DNA of 64,000 nt from assembly GCA_036924085.1 (NCBI GenBank), contig JAVGWX010000002.1, forward strand, positions 86,943,704 through 87,007,703, in the 5' to 3' direction. A model generated the notes under the pieces. The model did not search any database. It was not told the origin of the DNA and saw nothing but the letters and a program-made list of their open reading frames with translations. This DNA comes from Ariolimax columbianus (Eukaryota > Mollusca > Gastropoda > Stylommatophora > Arionidae). Both the position numbers and the translations under genes were made by a program. Of this stretch, positions 1-11,505 are shown piece by piece. Position 1 is the stretch's first letter; the number at the start of each line of letters is the position of its first letter.

Positions 1-209
1 AGCAAGCCTGAGAAAGTGGTATGGGCGACAATCAGCAACAGAGTCTGTAAATACTCACGTGATAGAAGTGTATGGCGGTCCATGACCTGCAGGGCACCTA
101 ATGGTGATGATGATTACTTCCCTTACCTTTTCGCTTGCTTAGTTTCCTTAACTGTAAGTCGGGTACCAAATTAGATCTACGTGAACTCTATTTTGTAAGT
201 ACAACATTA

Positions 210-434
210 TAAACTCAGTATCATCTTCTTCTTCAATCATCTGACGCTTTGCTTCTAGCGAAGAGCAGTTCCCGAAGGAGACAGTGAGTTTCAGGTCATC
301 GCCGGTCCCCCTCAGCTTTTCGAGCATGGTCGATCCCCTGGACGAAACTACTTCTCCTTCTTCTGCATAAGTGGGACAGTCCTGCAGGATATAATATGTT
401 GTTTGTGTGGATGCCCCGCAGTCGCTTTATTCAT
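210..434 (-). mobile_element. RNase H-type LINE, 3' coding remnant
   Basis: Read on the minus strand, this encodes the C-terminal end of an RNase H-bearing LINE polyprotein. There is a Cys/His knuckle (DCGAS..TT..ILQDCPTY) followed by a tail ending in SFGNCSSLEA. It parallels the end of the well-preserved LINE at 60.5-63.5 kb (CPCGTG..EHLLQNCPTY). No intact reading frame remains. It abuts the SINE-like repeat at 435-750, which lies upstream of it on the same strand. Confidence 0.7.
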
Positions 435-755
435 TCTCAATCTCACACTACCAAATACTGAAAGGGCTTAAGTAGCAGAACGGAATGCGTTGTGTCGTAG
501 TTTACAGCTTGACTGCGTTATTTGCACCTTTCGGTCCAACACATCCGACTTTAGCAAACATTTTTTTAGTACCGGGTTAGCAGTCCCTCTTCGATCCCTT
601 CTCCTTAGCCAGTCTGCCCTGCTGCAGCCTGTTATCCAGTATTACCGCGTGGAGGTGTAGAAGGGTCTTGGCAGCTCTGGTTCGCTGGCCCTGACGCTAG
701 CTGTCAGCTATGGGTCGCTGACCACTGCAGCTCATGCGCTGCTCAGCATCTTGAT
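435..755 (-). repeat. Dispersed SINE-like repeat, family b (copy 1)
   Basis: This ~310-bp segment is matched in inverted orientation by 34190-34485. Both copies share the blocks GTCAGCGACCCATAGCTGAC, CTTCTACACCTCCACGCGG and GGATGTGTTGGACCGAAAGG (reverse-strand reading). It is non-coding. Its conserved GGATGTGTTGGACCG block also resembles the 3' portion of the tRNA-headed SINE at 53930-54165, so these families may share a domain. Both copies sit next to or within LINE C-terminal fragments. Exact ends are approximate. Confidence 0.65.
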
Positions 756-1504
756 CCCGGATAGTTGTATGAATGTACCTGTGCCTCCATATAGATATGT
801 AGACTGCGAACAGCCACTTCCTGCTTTTGCGAGCTCATCTGTCTTCCCGTTTTCAAGGATCACACATTGGGCCGTATCTAGTGTGGGACTAATTCTGTAT
901 TTTATGGGACAGCAGCCTGGTATTATATTTCATTTTGTGTGGCAGTCTGGAGTACTCTCATTAACCGTTTTCTGTAACTCAATATCAAGTACGCAGTATT
1001 TAGCCTGAACCTTATTATCTGTTCTAATCTGTCATATGCATCTTGTTTACTTGTTAATCTTACGATGAGAGGATTATTAACTGAATAAACTCAAAAGACA
1101 ACAATCATTCCACAGCTTGATGGTGTTCACGACAGAGTCAACAGTCACCCACTTAATGATGTTTGTAGTTATTACGGCAAAGTGTCATTTCCGAGACAGT
1201 CTTTACATTAACACTCACTGACAGTTCGCCACGTATGAAAATTTATGTTTAGCACTTTCAAATTTTACAGCCCAGGTCAAAGGTCACGGCCAGTTACAAT
1301 ACAACCGAAAGTACAATTGTCCCGATAAACAAAGAAAAGAGCGACAAGACAGTCGTGTCCGAAAAAACAGTGGTGCTAGTTACCAAACAAGACCTGTTCA
1401 GTCCTGTCAAGTACAGACGAAACTACACTTCTGACAAACCTTTACCGTGCAATCTCGCATATAATATGCACAATGTTTACTCATGCCGGCCTACCGAAAG
1501 TAGT
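756..1504. other. No recognisable feature
   Basis: A stretch of mixed-composition sequence in which I see no coding signal, no tandem structure and no dispersed repeat shared with the rest of the window. The 85-codon open frame at 751-1008 has no recognisable domain or splice context and looks like chance. Confidence 0.4.
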
Positions 1505-3620
1505 CTACATTATAAGTTCAGTTAAAGTGCCATCTCTGTATCGAAGGTCGGCTGCAATGGATCTCCAGTGTACTCTATCTCTTGCCCGTAATGGTGCATT
1601 CTGAGAGGTTTTTTCCAGTCCATCGCCTGATGTTATCCACCCACGTAAAATGTTGTCTTCCTCTTGAAAGACTGCCTTCCACCCTATCATTCAGTATGAC
1701 CTTCAACAAGGAGGTATGCCTTATTATATGACCAAAATAACGTAACTGTCTAATTCTGACTTCGGTCATTAATTCACTTTTCACCCCCAACTTTTCCAAT
1801 AGCTTGCTTACAATTTATGTTATTCTTATTCCAAGAAATGCGACCCAATCGTCTATATATCTACATTTCGAAGGCTTCAATACTCTTTTCCAACTTGTTA
1901 TCCACTGTCCATGTTTCTGCGCAATAAAGTAGTGACAGGTATACATAACACCCTAACAAATCTCATTTTCAAATTCTGATTTATCTGTTTGGATGTATGT
2001 CTCGCATGTTCTCAAATACCATCTTGACCATACCTATTCTCTTTCTGATTTCTTTTACACAGCTGCCTTCTTCCGTTATAATATTACCTAGATAGGAGAA
2101 ATTTATTACCGGTACAAGTAGTTGATTTTGTATTGTTATCTGCATACATTTTGTTTCTTGTTACTTTCCCAGTTATCATAGTCTTTGTATTCATTATGTT
2201 AATGTCCAATCCAAACTCTTGACTAACTGTGTATACTGTTTACAAGCTTCTGTCATTATTGCTGACATTTTTCCATCAAAACTGAATCATCCGAATATCT
2301 AAGATTATCCATTGCGACTCCTCCAAGGACAAGCCGTGGCATCTCATCTATCTGTTTTAATATATTATTAAGATATTAAAAAGACAAGGGGATAATGCAC
2401 ATCCGTGTCTCATTCCTCTTTTTACGTCAATACTTGAAGAGCATAACTGTCCTGATTTTTACTGTAGCAATTTGTTCTCAGTACAGATTACATAGCAATC
2501 TTATGTCTTTACCATCTAGATCCATTTCTTGGAAACATTATAATCATTTTTCATGTTGGACTCGGCCAAAAGCCTTCTGGTAATCTATAAAGCAAATATT
2601 ATGTCATTATGTACGTATTTGTAGATATTTGTTTGTTAGATTTCGCAAAAAGAAAATTGCGTCCCATGTTTCATTAAACTTTCGAAAAAAATTGTTCTTC
2701 TGAAACTTCCCTCTCTATTTTACCTCTTATCCTTATGATCTTGAGTAGTATTTTAATTGTGTAACTCATTAGACTTATTGTTTTAAAGTCTGAAAATTCT
2801 ACTGCATGCGATTTTTTCAGGAGTGTAATAAACGTAGATGTTTTCATTTCCGTTGGTATGCACCCAGTATTGTATTATTACACAGACCAGTAAGTATAGC
2901 TATACCAAATTCCTCTAGGGCCTCTATCACGTCTGTGTTTGCCGAGTCTGGCCCTGTTGCTTTCCTTTTTCTCATAGTTTGTGTCACATTTTCTACTTCT
3001 GATCTAAGGATTCTGTGTCCTGTATTATCATATGTTGATGATTTGGTTCCGCTACTGTACTCGAAAAGTTCATTTCCATCTGTTTGATATGTCATTTTTA
3101 TCCTTCACAATGGCACCATTCTTATCTCAGATCATCCCCCACTCTTGTTTATTGTTTTCTTAATTTCCATATGCATTTCTCTGCAATGTGTTTTGGTCCC
3201 ATGTCTTCAATTATTTTTCATTTTTCTTCCAAGCACAATTCTTTGGCCATTCTGCACATTTCACGAATCACTTTGTCTAGTGGTGACTATGTAGGAATGT
3301 GTTTAGCCTTCTTTCTATCTGCAATTTTAGTTAAGATTTCACTTGTCATCGATTCTTTGTTTTTCCTAAGCTCTTTATCTGGTAAATATTTATTTTCTAT
3401 TTGGATAATGGTTTATATACGTTCCCATTTAGCGTTTTTTTTTTGGTCTCTGTGTTTCCTTCTTTGACCTCTCATTGTAAATTTTCATACATGTTCTTTA
3501 CTGCTATCTGGCACTTTTGCCGTATATCTGGCTGTTTTTAACGCTAATCTGTCTTGATCAAGTGTCTGGATTCTTTTGCTCTCTGTGATTTCGAGTTGTA
3601 TATGCACATTATAAAGGGTA
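1505..3620 (-). mobile_element. Degraded LINE (RTE-like), reverse transcriptase region to C-terminus
   Basis: The minus strand carries, in several frames, the order expected of a LINE ORF2. First comes a charged linker between endonuclease and RT (about 3100-3600). Then an RT segment contains MRKRKATGPDSANTDVIEAL (about 2850-3020), matching the common 'KKATGPD' RT motif. The C-terminus contains RQLRYFGHIIRH and GRQHFTWVDNIRRWTG (1575-1800). Many stops and frameshifts separate these pieces, so it cannot make protein. The 3' end lies near 1500; no target-site duplication was found. Confidence 0.75.
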
Positions 3621-4850
3621 CCGCTATTTGACAGTAACAATGGCGCTAAATTGTATGTGCCATATGTTTTTTAGTGAGAATGATGACGATGGAGTCCAAT
3701 AATACTAATAATAATGTTCGTTTACGCGTCAAAGGCCCGTTGCGATGATCGACCAATACCATGTCCAATTACTGAGAATAGTTCGTGCGAAGTGTTACGA
3801 CTGAAATATCTACAGATTTTCAAGGTCAAGCCCAGTATTCCGCAGCCTCGGGATGAGGGCCGCGAAGAGTGTGTGTTGAACCAATGTTTGTGTCGGCTTT
3901 CCTTTTCTGTCAGTGTCTGACTTACTATTTCTTCGCGTTCCGCCACCGTGGCTTCTTGATCGTGTCCACCTTTGGGTCAGCGTGACACCTGCTGTGCTGA
4001 GGATACGAGGTTGGGAGAAGTATGGTATAACCTCCGGTGAAAGGGGTCAGGATATAGACAGCTTCAGTCCATGTAGGAAGACCCTGGTCTGAATTCGGTG
4101 GTGCAGTCAAGCGGATCGTTCAACGCGATATTAGACTGTTTTCTCACGGTTTAAACCAGACACATCTGCAGCAAGCTGCAGCACAACAGCAGAACAACCA
4201 AATTAAAGCACATGAATTCCACAAAATAAAGTCTTTGATACCACCTGGTGAAGGAGTTGTGAATTATATTTCAAACAGGAACTAACAAACTTCAGAAAAC
4301 GACAGAAACACCGGAGCGAGTCAAGAGCGTATCCAGTCAGGCGCGGCCATCCTATTTTACTTTACAGAGTCCAAAGTACCTACAATTGAGGTTTTGTGGA
4401 CTTATTTCTGTATATTATTACTCACACTTTAAATTTTCTGACAAATATTGTATTAATTGTATCTTGAAAAATCTTATTTCTTTCTTCTTTTCACTTTTTT
4501 TGTTTTGTCTTTCAGAATCGGGTCATGAAGACATCTCTATAACGAGCACTACTGTGTGGGACTGTAGTTCTCATTGGACGTTTACGTTTCGTTCTCCTGA
4601 TATCTTCTGTGTTCTGCGAGCGTGACGATAAAGTAATAAATATCCACTGTCGGCTCTCTCGACCCGTCACAGTGGCGTCACTGGCCTTATAGAGCGGTAC
4701 CGGATGCACTGGACTATACATTCCGTCCAAAAAAAAACACATATTCCGATGGATTGGATTATGTAAATGGCCCGTTCAAGAGGCTTAGCGAAAAACCTCG
4801 CCCGAGCCTGCAGTCAACTTGATGTATTTTTTTAAAAGATTAAAAAGTCA
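3621..4850. other. Unassigned; possible solo-LTR remnant near 4530-4690
   Basis: Mostly featureless. At 4620-4690, GATAAAGTAATAAATATCC and a CT-rich segment precede an AGTGGCGTCACTGG motif, which loosely recalls the polyadenylation region and 3' edge of an LTR retrotransposon. No second LTR, tract or protein supports this, so the assignment is speculative. Confidence 0.2.
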
Positions 4851-4879
4851 CACACCCCATTATCATTTATTCATTGGCG

Positions 4880-5110
4880 TCAGTACGGCAGATTGCGAGA
4901 AATCTAACATTAGTATGTGTCAGTCCCAATCTTTTGCAACGCTGTACCAAAGCGAGCCAACGTCTTCGGTTAGTCCTTCTAGGCGTGGCCAAGTGGGCAT
5001 GCACACACATATGGCCACCAAAACGTTGTTCTACGTGTCCATCATAATGCCATGCAAGCGTACCACCGAAAAAGTCATGCTTCGAAATATACACGAATTT
5101 ACATTACCAA
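4880..5110 (-). repeat. Dispersed repeat, family e (copy 1)
   Basis: The segment around 4985-5100 resembles 53655-53790 in the same orientation, with shared blocks such as GTGGGC..G, CATATGGCCA.CAA and GTTG..C.GGCATGC. The minus-strand translation of both copies contains a GGHM/DGHM..HAH core, which suggests a decayed transposon coding segment. I cannot name the family. Boundaries are uncertain. Confidence 0.4.
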
Positions 5111-5459
5111 AAACTGTTGGGCTAATTGCAAGCGTTAAAAACAAGAATGCATTTATACGCGAGATTATACTGTATTTGATGTCCAAATTAGAAAATGACG
5201 TAGAGTGTGGTTATCGATGGTTCTATTCGCTTGTTTCTATGTACCCATACTCCTGCTGCTTCCTTTTCAGTTCTATCAGAAATTGCTTTCCAAGTTCTTC
5301 AGTCTGAAGATTGTCAGTTTATCGATGCAACCCTGGTTGTCTCATTTATTATTTTTCATCATTAGAAACCATTTATGTTTCACGTTTCATATCATACGAT
5401 GCTTTTTTTGTAGTTCATAATTAGGGTCCTGCATATGTAATGATTGAATATCTAATACA

Positions 5460-5990
5460 TACGTTAAGACAAAGCTCGAGATGGTTGTAGCCGCCACGTG
5501 ACGACAAAATGTGATCTGGAAAGGTAACATCAGCAACGCAGGGAAAGTTAAATTATATACACCATTAGCCCTGTCTATCTGTGTGTACGGATGTCACAGC
5601 TGGACAACAGCTACTGATATGGAAAGAAGGATATAAATGCTGCAGAAGAATTGTTCAAATATCTTATAACGAGCATAAAACACATGGTTTTATGAGAGAT
5701 TTAATAAAAACTATGACAGGTCAACAGGTAACACGTTTACCAGTAGAGAAACGTCAAAAACTGACATGTTTTGGACATGCAACGAGACATGCCTTTATCT
5801 AAAACACAATGATACAGGGAACAGACGAATGCGGAAGTAAACTAGAAATACAACGGCAGTCATGATTTGATAACATCAAAGAATGAACAGGGCATGATGT
5901 ATCCACACACGTTCACAGGACTGAGAAAAGAGGAGTGATGGGCTGATGTTTCAGTCATGACGTCTCTACCACAATAGCGAGTTAATGGTT
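5460..5990 (+). mobile_element. LINE C-terminal remnant (RTE-like)
   Basis: An open frame at 5581-5802 reads CRRIVQISYNEHKT..RDLIKTMTGQQ, then LPVEKRQKLTCFGHATRHAF. This corresponds to the conserved post-RT region of RTE-like LINEs (compare LLATVKRRNLSWYGHISRSN at about 13980). A basic stretch and an 'EWTGHDVSTL'-like end follow in shifted frames to about 5990. Everything 5' of it is missing. Confidence 0.75.
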
Positions 5991-6264
5991 CATTGTTTGA
6001 ACCATTGTTATTCTCTGTTTACAATTAAAGGCTGGTTGAGTGGTTTGAACGTCTCTATTTGACCACCAGAATTTGCGTTTAAATCCTCGATAAAGCATGT
6101 TGTTGTTCCCTATCACATAAAAAACAAACAAACCTAATCTGTACAGTTCGTGACAACTGCAAGGACAAGCGACCTTAATTGTTCAGCCCTATAAATCTTT
6201 CCGGCGAACCTGCAAAATTGGAATATTCCCCATTTTGTAGTATTTTTTTATTGGCCGTTGATGA

Positions 6265-6500
6265 TTATTTGGTGAGCTTGAGCCTGGCAAGCGAGCGAGC
6301 TGTGGTCAAATAAAATGCTACAAAGACATTCTGAAAGCCTCACTAAACAACTGCGACATTGATTTTGAAAATTGGGAGAACATTTATGCTGATTGCTTAG
6401 CCTGGTCTAGTCAAATCTCTGCTGGCACGTCACATACGGAGCATATACAAAACAAGGAAGCTGCACCGAGACGTTCCACCGCGAAACGCAACGTAAATGA
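6265..6500 (+). mobile_element. LINE C-terminal remnant
   Basis: In one frame the sequence reads CYKDILKASLNNCDIDFENWENI, then DCLAWSSQISAGT and AAPRRSTAKRN. This resembles the extreme C-terminus of mollusc and echinoderm LINE polyproteins (RYKDxLKASLKxCxIDxxxWExLAxDRxxWRSxV). No upstream RT is attached. The following 300 bases to about 6800 hold an 88-codon open frame with no recognised domain. Confidence 0.6.
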
Positions 6501-6804
6501 TGACTTCGCTGTCAATGTCAATTGAGAAAGTGAAATGCAATGTACTGGTGACATTTATGCAGCAGTTTTCAATAACTACGGACTCACGATTCTCACCAGT
6601 AAGTTTGAAGTGCTACACCAAGAAGCTCAATGAACTGAGTACAATTAGTTATTTGTGGCACCTCCTAGCCAACTCCTGGACTGACAATGTGGTCCTCTTC
6701 GGAAACGATGGAAAAACATCTGCATCATTTTGTATTGATCCCTCTGTTTCTTCGTGCATGTGAAATGAAAATACGCAAAAAACGACTCTTAAAACAGACT
6801 TAAT

Positions 6805-8230
6805 TGCTGGGCATCCTTACATGTGTTCAGTACCTTTTATTGGTGAGAGTATACCCCATAAGTGGCATATCACCATACGAGATCCGAAGAAGCTTCGCAG
6901 TGGAATTTGATCGACAAAAAACAGGAGCGCGAATCAAGACACCCAATCTTTGGAAATCAGGTACAGAGCACAAGACTAAAATTCAGACATAGCTTCCTAA
7001 AATCAACAAAGCCGATACAGACAAGCCATGGAAGTTACTGTATCGAGAGATCACACACATTGATGCAGGTCCAAGAGATCACACACATTGATGCAGGTCC
7101 AAGAGATCACACACATTGATGCAGGCATAAGAGATCGCACACGTTGATGCAGGTCCAAGAGATCGCACATATTGATGTAGGTCCAAGAGATCGCACACAT
7201 TCATGTAGGTCCAAGAGATCGCACACATTGATGCAGGTCCAAGACATCGCACACATTGATGCAGGTCCAAGAGATCGCACACATTGATGCAGGTCCAAGA
7301 GATCGCACACATTGATGCAGGTCCAAGAGATCGCACACATTGATGTAGGTCCAAGAGATCGCACACATTGATGCAGGTCCAAGACATCGCACACATTGAT
7401 GCAGGTCCAAGAGATCGCACACATTGATGCAGGTCCAAGAGATCGCACACATTGATGCAGGTCCAAGAGATCGCACACATTGATGCAGGTCCAAGAGATC
7501 GCACTGATTGATGCAGGTCCAAAAGATCGCACACATTGATGCAGGTCCAAGAGATCGCACACATTGATGCAGGTCAAAGAGATCGCAAACATTGATGCAG
7601 GCTCAAGAGATCGCGCACATTGATGCAGGTCCAAGAGATCGCACACATTGATACAGGTCCAAGAGATCGCACACATTGATACAGGTCCAAGAGATCGCAC
7701 ACATTGATGCAGGTCAAAGAGATCGCAAACATTGATGCAGGCTCAAGAGATCGCGCACATTGATGCAGGTCCAAGAGATCGCACACATTGATGCAGGTCC
7801 AAGAGATCGCACACATTGATACAGGTCCAAGAGATCGCACACATTGATGCAGGTCCAAGAGATCGCACACATTGATGCAGGTCCAAGAGATCGCACACAT
7901 TGATGTAGGTCCAAGAGATCGCACACATTGATGCAGGCCTAAGAGATCGCACTTCGGGAGGAACCTGGCCACGGACATCATCTACCATACACAGCATGGA
8001 AGTCCCAAAACCAGGCTCCAAACCGAGGTATCACGGTGCAAGAGGAGTGAGAAGAGATGGGGATTCACAAATGACGAGACATTTTACTGTGGCGCAATAC
8101 AGGACCAAGACTACTCGATGACCTGTCCCAACCTCCAAGAAGTATGCAATAAGTGCGACATGATGGAGTCAACTGAGCCCGGCTTGATTCAAACCTTGTG
8201 TGTTGGGACTCTAAACGAAGCTAACTTCCT
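6805..8230 (+). mobile_element. Jockey/I-type LINE 3' coding region, split by a 28-bp minisatellite
   Basis: Left of the array (6862-7045) the frame reads IRRSFA../EEASQWNLIDKKQE..HPIF, then LKFRHSFLKSTKPI, a conserved segment after the RT domain. Right of the array (7950-8230) three frames in turn read REEPGHGHHLPYTAWKSQNQ, SRCKRSEKRWGFTNDE and CGAIQ..TCPNLQEVC. These match the usual order PPGHDLPW.AWK, LNRLR...KWG, then the Cys-knuckle. The array at 7046-7952 therefore interrupts one LINE. Frameshifts make it inactive. Confidence 0.7.
7046..7952. repeat. 28-bp minisatellite, ~32 copies, LINE-derived
   Basis: The unit is AGATCGCACACATTGATGCA plus GGTCCAAG, repeated about 32 times with low divergence. 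A deviating segment, TCAAAGAGATCGCAAACATT with GGCTCAAG, occurs at about 7573-7612 and again at about 7713-7752, showing a ~140-bp internal duplication. In one frame the unit encodes HIDAGPRDR, the segment that in related LINEs immediately precedes the PPGHDLPW motif found just after the array. Because 28 is not a multiple of three, all minus-strand frames stay open for long stretches, which creates spurious ORFs. Confidence 0.95.
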
Positions 8231-8734
8231 TTACGCCACTTATTCTTCATGCCATGCCAGGTGGAATGGTGAAGGCGAGCGCGTATGAAACTCTTAAGTC
8301 ATGCGCGTTTTTTGATTTACCATACTTGGCACGTACATCGTATTCCACAAGAGAAGAAGACATTCAGTACTGCCCGAGACCAATTGCCAAAATAGGTGTG
8401 CACGCTAAAGGGTTAATGCGCATTGAAAGTTTCGATTTGCGTGAGGTTTCACGTTCAGACTTAGGACTTTCACCAGTAAGTCGCTTCGTATAAGATGATC
8501 TGACTAACACTCCTCACACTTGAACTGGGTACGCTTGACGTCTTTCTTTAGTGACTTGTTACAGTGGTTCTCAACATATCTCAAAGCGTACTTGAGCACA
8601 ATTCGAGGATCCTCATTAATATCACCAAGATGGGGTTCACAGTGAGTGCCGATCCCAAACTCGTCAACCATGCTGCCACAAAACAGCAAGTTTCCATGGA
8701 GGAGATTATCGAAAATAGGTGCGGGCTTCGATTT

Positions 8735-8965
8735 TACTGTCCCTGACTAAAAAAGTCTGATCAGTAAATTTTACTTGTCCCACACTAACAAAGTCTGATC
8801 AGTATATTTTACCTGTTCACGATTAAAATAGTCTGATCAGTATTTCTTACCTGTTCCTGATTGACATAGTATGATCAGTATATTTTACCTGTCTATGGCT
8901 AACATAGTCTGATCAGTATATTTTACCTGCCCCTGACTAACATAGTTTGAACAGTATGTGTCACC
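8735..8965. repeat. 38-bp degenerate minisatellite, 6 copies
   Basis: TCTGATCAGTA recurs exactly every 38 bases (8756, 8794, 8832, 8870, 8908, 8946), followed by TATTTTACCTGTCCCTGACT and AACATAG. The right-most copies decay. The core GTCTGATCAGTATxTTTT and CCTGTC are shared with the 37-bp array at 27698-28382. Confidence 0.9.
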
Positions 8966-9890
8966 TGTCCTTGGACGTTAGTCTCCTCTTCCCTTCGTAT
9001 CAGAGTCTTGTATATAATATCACATGATATTCTGTGTTACCCGGTAAGAAAGCTGTTTTAGGGTTATTTTGCCAAAGTGAGAGGTAGGGTCGTTGCTGAG
9101 AGGATCGGTGCATACTTAACAACAACCTCCAGTATCAATAATGGAGATCAAGACAGTGACACTAATGTAGCAATCTGGGGCCTCTAACAAAGTCTCTGAG
9201 TGTCAATACCCGCTTCGGAAGGCTGTGACATAAGTGCACAGTGGACAAAGACACCTCACACTTCTGGGAACTTGTGTCCTAACCAGGCATGGTTTGGGGA
9301 AAAGAAAGAGTTGACATCATGGCCTCAGTGGCAATCGCAATGGGAACATTGACAGTAGACCGAGCTGACATTTTGAGCTTTATCAACTATCTATTTTTGA
9401 CTGAACACATTGCAGTCAATGGAACCAGCAGTGCACAGATTACGTAATTTTAGAAATCGTACTCCGGTGCAACATAAATATGCAACATAAATATGCTCCA
9501 GAGAGGAAGGTGCAGGAATTTGTGCAACCAGAGACCTCATAAATCATCACTCTTCATCATTTGTTGGGAGTGATTAAGCACCTATGTATCTGCCGGGAGT
9601 GCAGTGAGGTCAATTCTGAACAAAACATAATAAATATAATTGCAAATGTAGACGTGCGGCAAAGAGTAAGCTGCCATCCAAAAGACCTGAACAAATAAGA
9701 GAGACAATGTAGATATGCAGGTCACATGTGAATGAAGACACTGATAGCCGACAGGGAAATAAACAATGAACCTTAATATGGCATGTTCTGTTGATTCAGT
9801 TACCTTAGTACCGTCTCCCCAATAATGGTCTTTACCATTGATCTCCAACATTATATATCTCTCGCTATAGTGGTACACGCAGACATTGGA
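8966..9890. other. No recognisable feature
   Basis: Unique-looking sequence with no repeat shared elsewhere in the window and no convincing exon. A short tandem duplication, CAACATAAATATGC, occurs at about 9470-9495. Open frames at 9582-9878 lack recognisable domains. Confidence 0.4.
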
Positions 9891-9892
9891 TC

Positions 9893-10450
9893 TCCAATAT
9901 TCGTCCAGAGCTGATCAGCGAGCGGAGATTCTGTTTCTAACAGCTGAAGAATGTCTACCAATTCACATTCATCGCAAAATGCAGGCAGTGTATGGTGACA
10001 AATGTGTGTCGAAGACAACAGTGAAGAACTGGACAACGATGTTTAAAGAAGGGCATGAGTTAACGAAAGATCTTCCGAGACCAGGGTAGACGCATATTAT
10101 TGCCTTAACTAACGTCCTTCTTTAAATATCGTTGTCCAGCTCTTCACTGTTCTCTTCGACACACTTTTGTCACCACACACTGCCTGCAGTAGACAATACA
10201 TGTCAACTGGTCGACATCCTGCAGCTGTTAGAAACCGAATCACAGCTCGCTGATCAACTCTGGACTGCTTCCGTTTTACACCCGCCATGCTTTCAACGGT
10301 CTGCTGAGGAAACTATGAGTCGGAGGATAACGAAATTTTGCAAACTTGACGGTTGGTGTTTGCCATTTACACAAGAAACTACGTTATCATTCGCATCGTA
10401 CGTATGTTCAATTGTTGCATTTTGGTAGGGTTTAATTTTAACACGCTTCG
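9893..10450 (+). mobile_element. Mariner-derived fold-back element (left end truncated)
   Basis: The left arm (9893-10063) encodes the N-terminal helix-turn-helix of a mariner/SETMAR-type transposase in frame: RADQRAEILFLTAEE, IHRKMQAVYGDKCVSKTTV, KNWTTMFKEG. The right arm (10105-10275) is its reverse complement, so the two can pair across a ~41-nt loop. The right side continues to a terminus ending AACACGCTTCG followed by TA, matching the termini of the complete copy at 41823-42572. The outer left terminus is missing. No catalytic DDE/D region is present. Confidence 0.75.
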
Positions 10451-10915
10451 TATATTGTAAGCACTGAGGAACAAACTATGCATTATTTCTGTGATGTTGA
10501 TGGAAATATAATCCCCTATGTTCTGAGCTGGTAGCTATTGATAGACCAATCACTCTCGGACAGACCATTCTCTGTTGAGCTCGTTTTAAGTCTGTTGTCT
10601 TAGAGCACCATGGTATCGAGAGAGAGAGAGGGGGTGTGTGGACGCATCTTACGTCTATCTATAACGACAGGTAGGCCCCAACATCGGTACGTCCTGCCAG
10701 GGATAGTACACGCATCTATGTCGACCTTCTCATAACTCCTCAGTCAGTCCAACCGGTGCATATGTAGTCAAACACGTGCAACAGTCCATGCCACCTGGGA
10801 GATCGTCCCAAAGAGGCAGATGTGCATCATCCGCTTGCCTGCACATTTTCATCATACATGGAGATAAGTGGTAATGAACAAACAACATAGAGCGAGGCAA
10901 TAATGCATTTAACCC
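10451..10915. other. Mostly featureless, with a short AG/GT-rich run
   Basis: An (AG)n run followed by GGGGGTGTGTGG lies at about 10618-10640. No coding signal or shared repeat is visible in the rest. Confidence 0.4.
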
Positions 10916-10916
10916 A

Positions 10917-11505
10917 TGGAGTAGAAGTCTCGGAGATGTTCGCCTTTGGTGCTGGAGGTCGCGAGTTCAAACAACTGTGGATACCGGGACTTTGTCACGT
11001 GGCCCATCTGATTCCCTAATCTCTGTCTCCTGATCTCTAAGTAGTGAGATCGGAAACCCGTGTTCAGTGGCACGCAGGTTAAAAATATCTTGGCAGTCGG
11101 AAATCGAAAAGAGTACGCTTAACAGCAGCTTTTCGGGCAAAATTTAAGTTAAAAATAATCTCAAATTTGTCTAGGGATTCTCGCCCCACAGAGAATATGT
11201 CTCAAACTGGGGACTGTGTGGCTATAACATCAGGTTTTTGTTACGTGGATAATGGAGCGGCATAGATGGTGCCTCACAGGCTGGGAACCTACCTTTTTCT
11301 AATTTTGACGCTACCACGACTACCAGTCCCAAAAATAGTCTATCGTATATTCCAAGGGTAACCAACATATCGGTTGGTAACATATACTGGGATTTACATG
11401 GCAAGTCATCATCGGATTTTCACCTGCCAAAAAAAAAAAATGAAACAAAGGAGGTCACACCTCCTCACAACGTTTAACGACATAAGTGGACTGAAGCTAA
11501 ATAGA
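10917..11505 (+). mobile_element. Long tRNA-headed SINE-like element, family a (copy 1)
   Basis: It begins with a tRNA-like head whose B-box-like GCGAGTTCAAACAAC lies near 10967. It continues through CTGATCTCTAAGTAGTGAGA, GGCAAAATTTAAGTTAAAAAT, TTCTCGCCCCA and a distal part ending in a poly-A-like run and AAGTGGACTGAAG. The copy at 29825-30390 is co-linear over the whole ~570 bp in the same orientation. No ORF is conserved, so it looks like a non-autonomous element, unusually long for a SINE. It could also be a SINE fused to another repeat. Confidence 0.65.

Noticed and set aside
4530..4690. Solo LTR of a Gypsy-like element
   Set aside because: Only a polyadenylation-like AATAAA region and a weak edge motif were seen. 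No paired repeat, target duplication or protein remains, so it is listed only as a possibility.
7046..7952. CRISPR-like array
   Set aside because: Units are directly adjacent with no unique spacers, in a eukaryotic transposon context. The same applies to every array in the window.
7079..8021. Long minus-strand ORFs (up to 197 codons) rich in Cys, Leu and Asp
   Set aside because: They are the 28-bp tandem repeat read in three frames. The repeat has no stop in the minus-strand frames, so openness is automatic. No flanking coding context was seen.
9893..10089. SETMAR-like host gene exon
   Set aside because: The HTH segment is one arm of a mariner fold-back with the inverse copy beside it; there is no SET domain and there are no splice sites.
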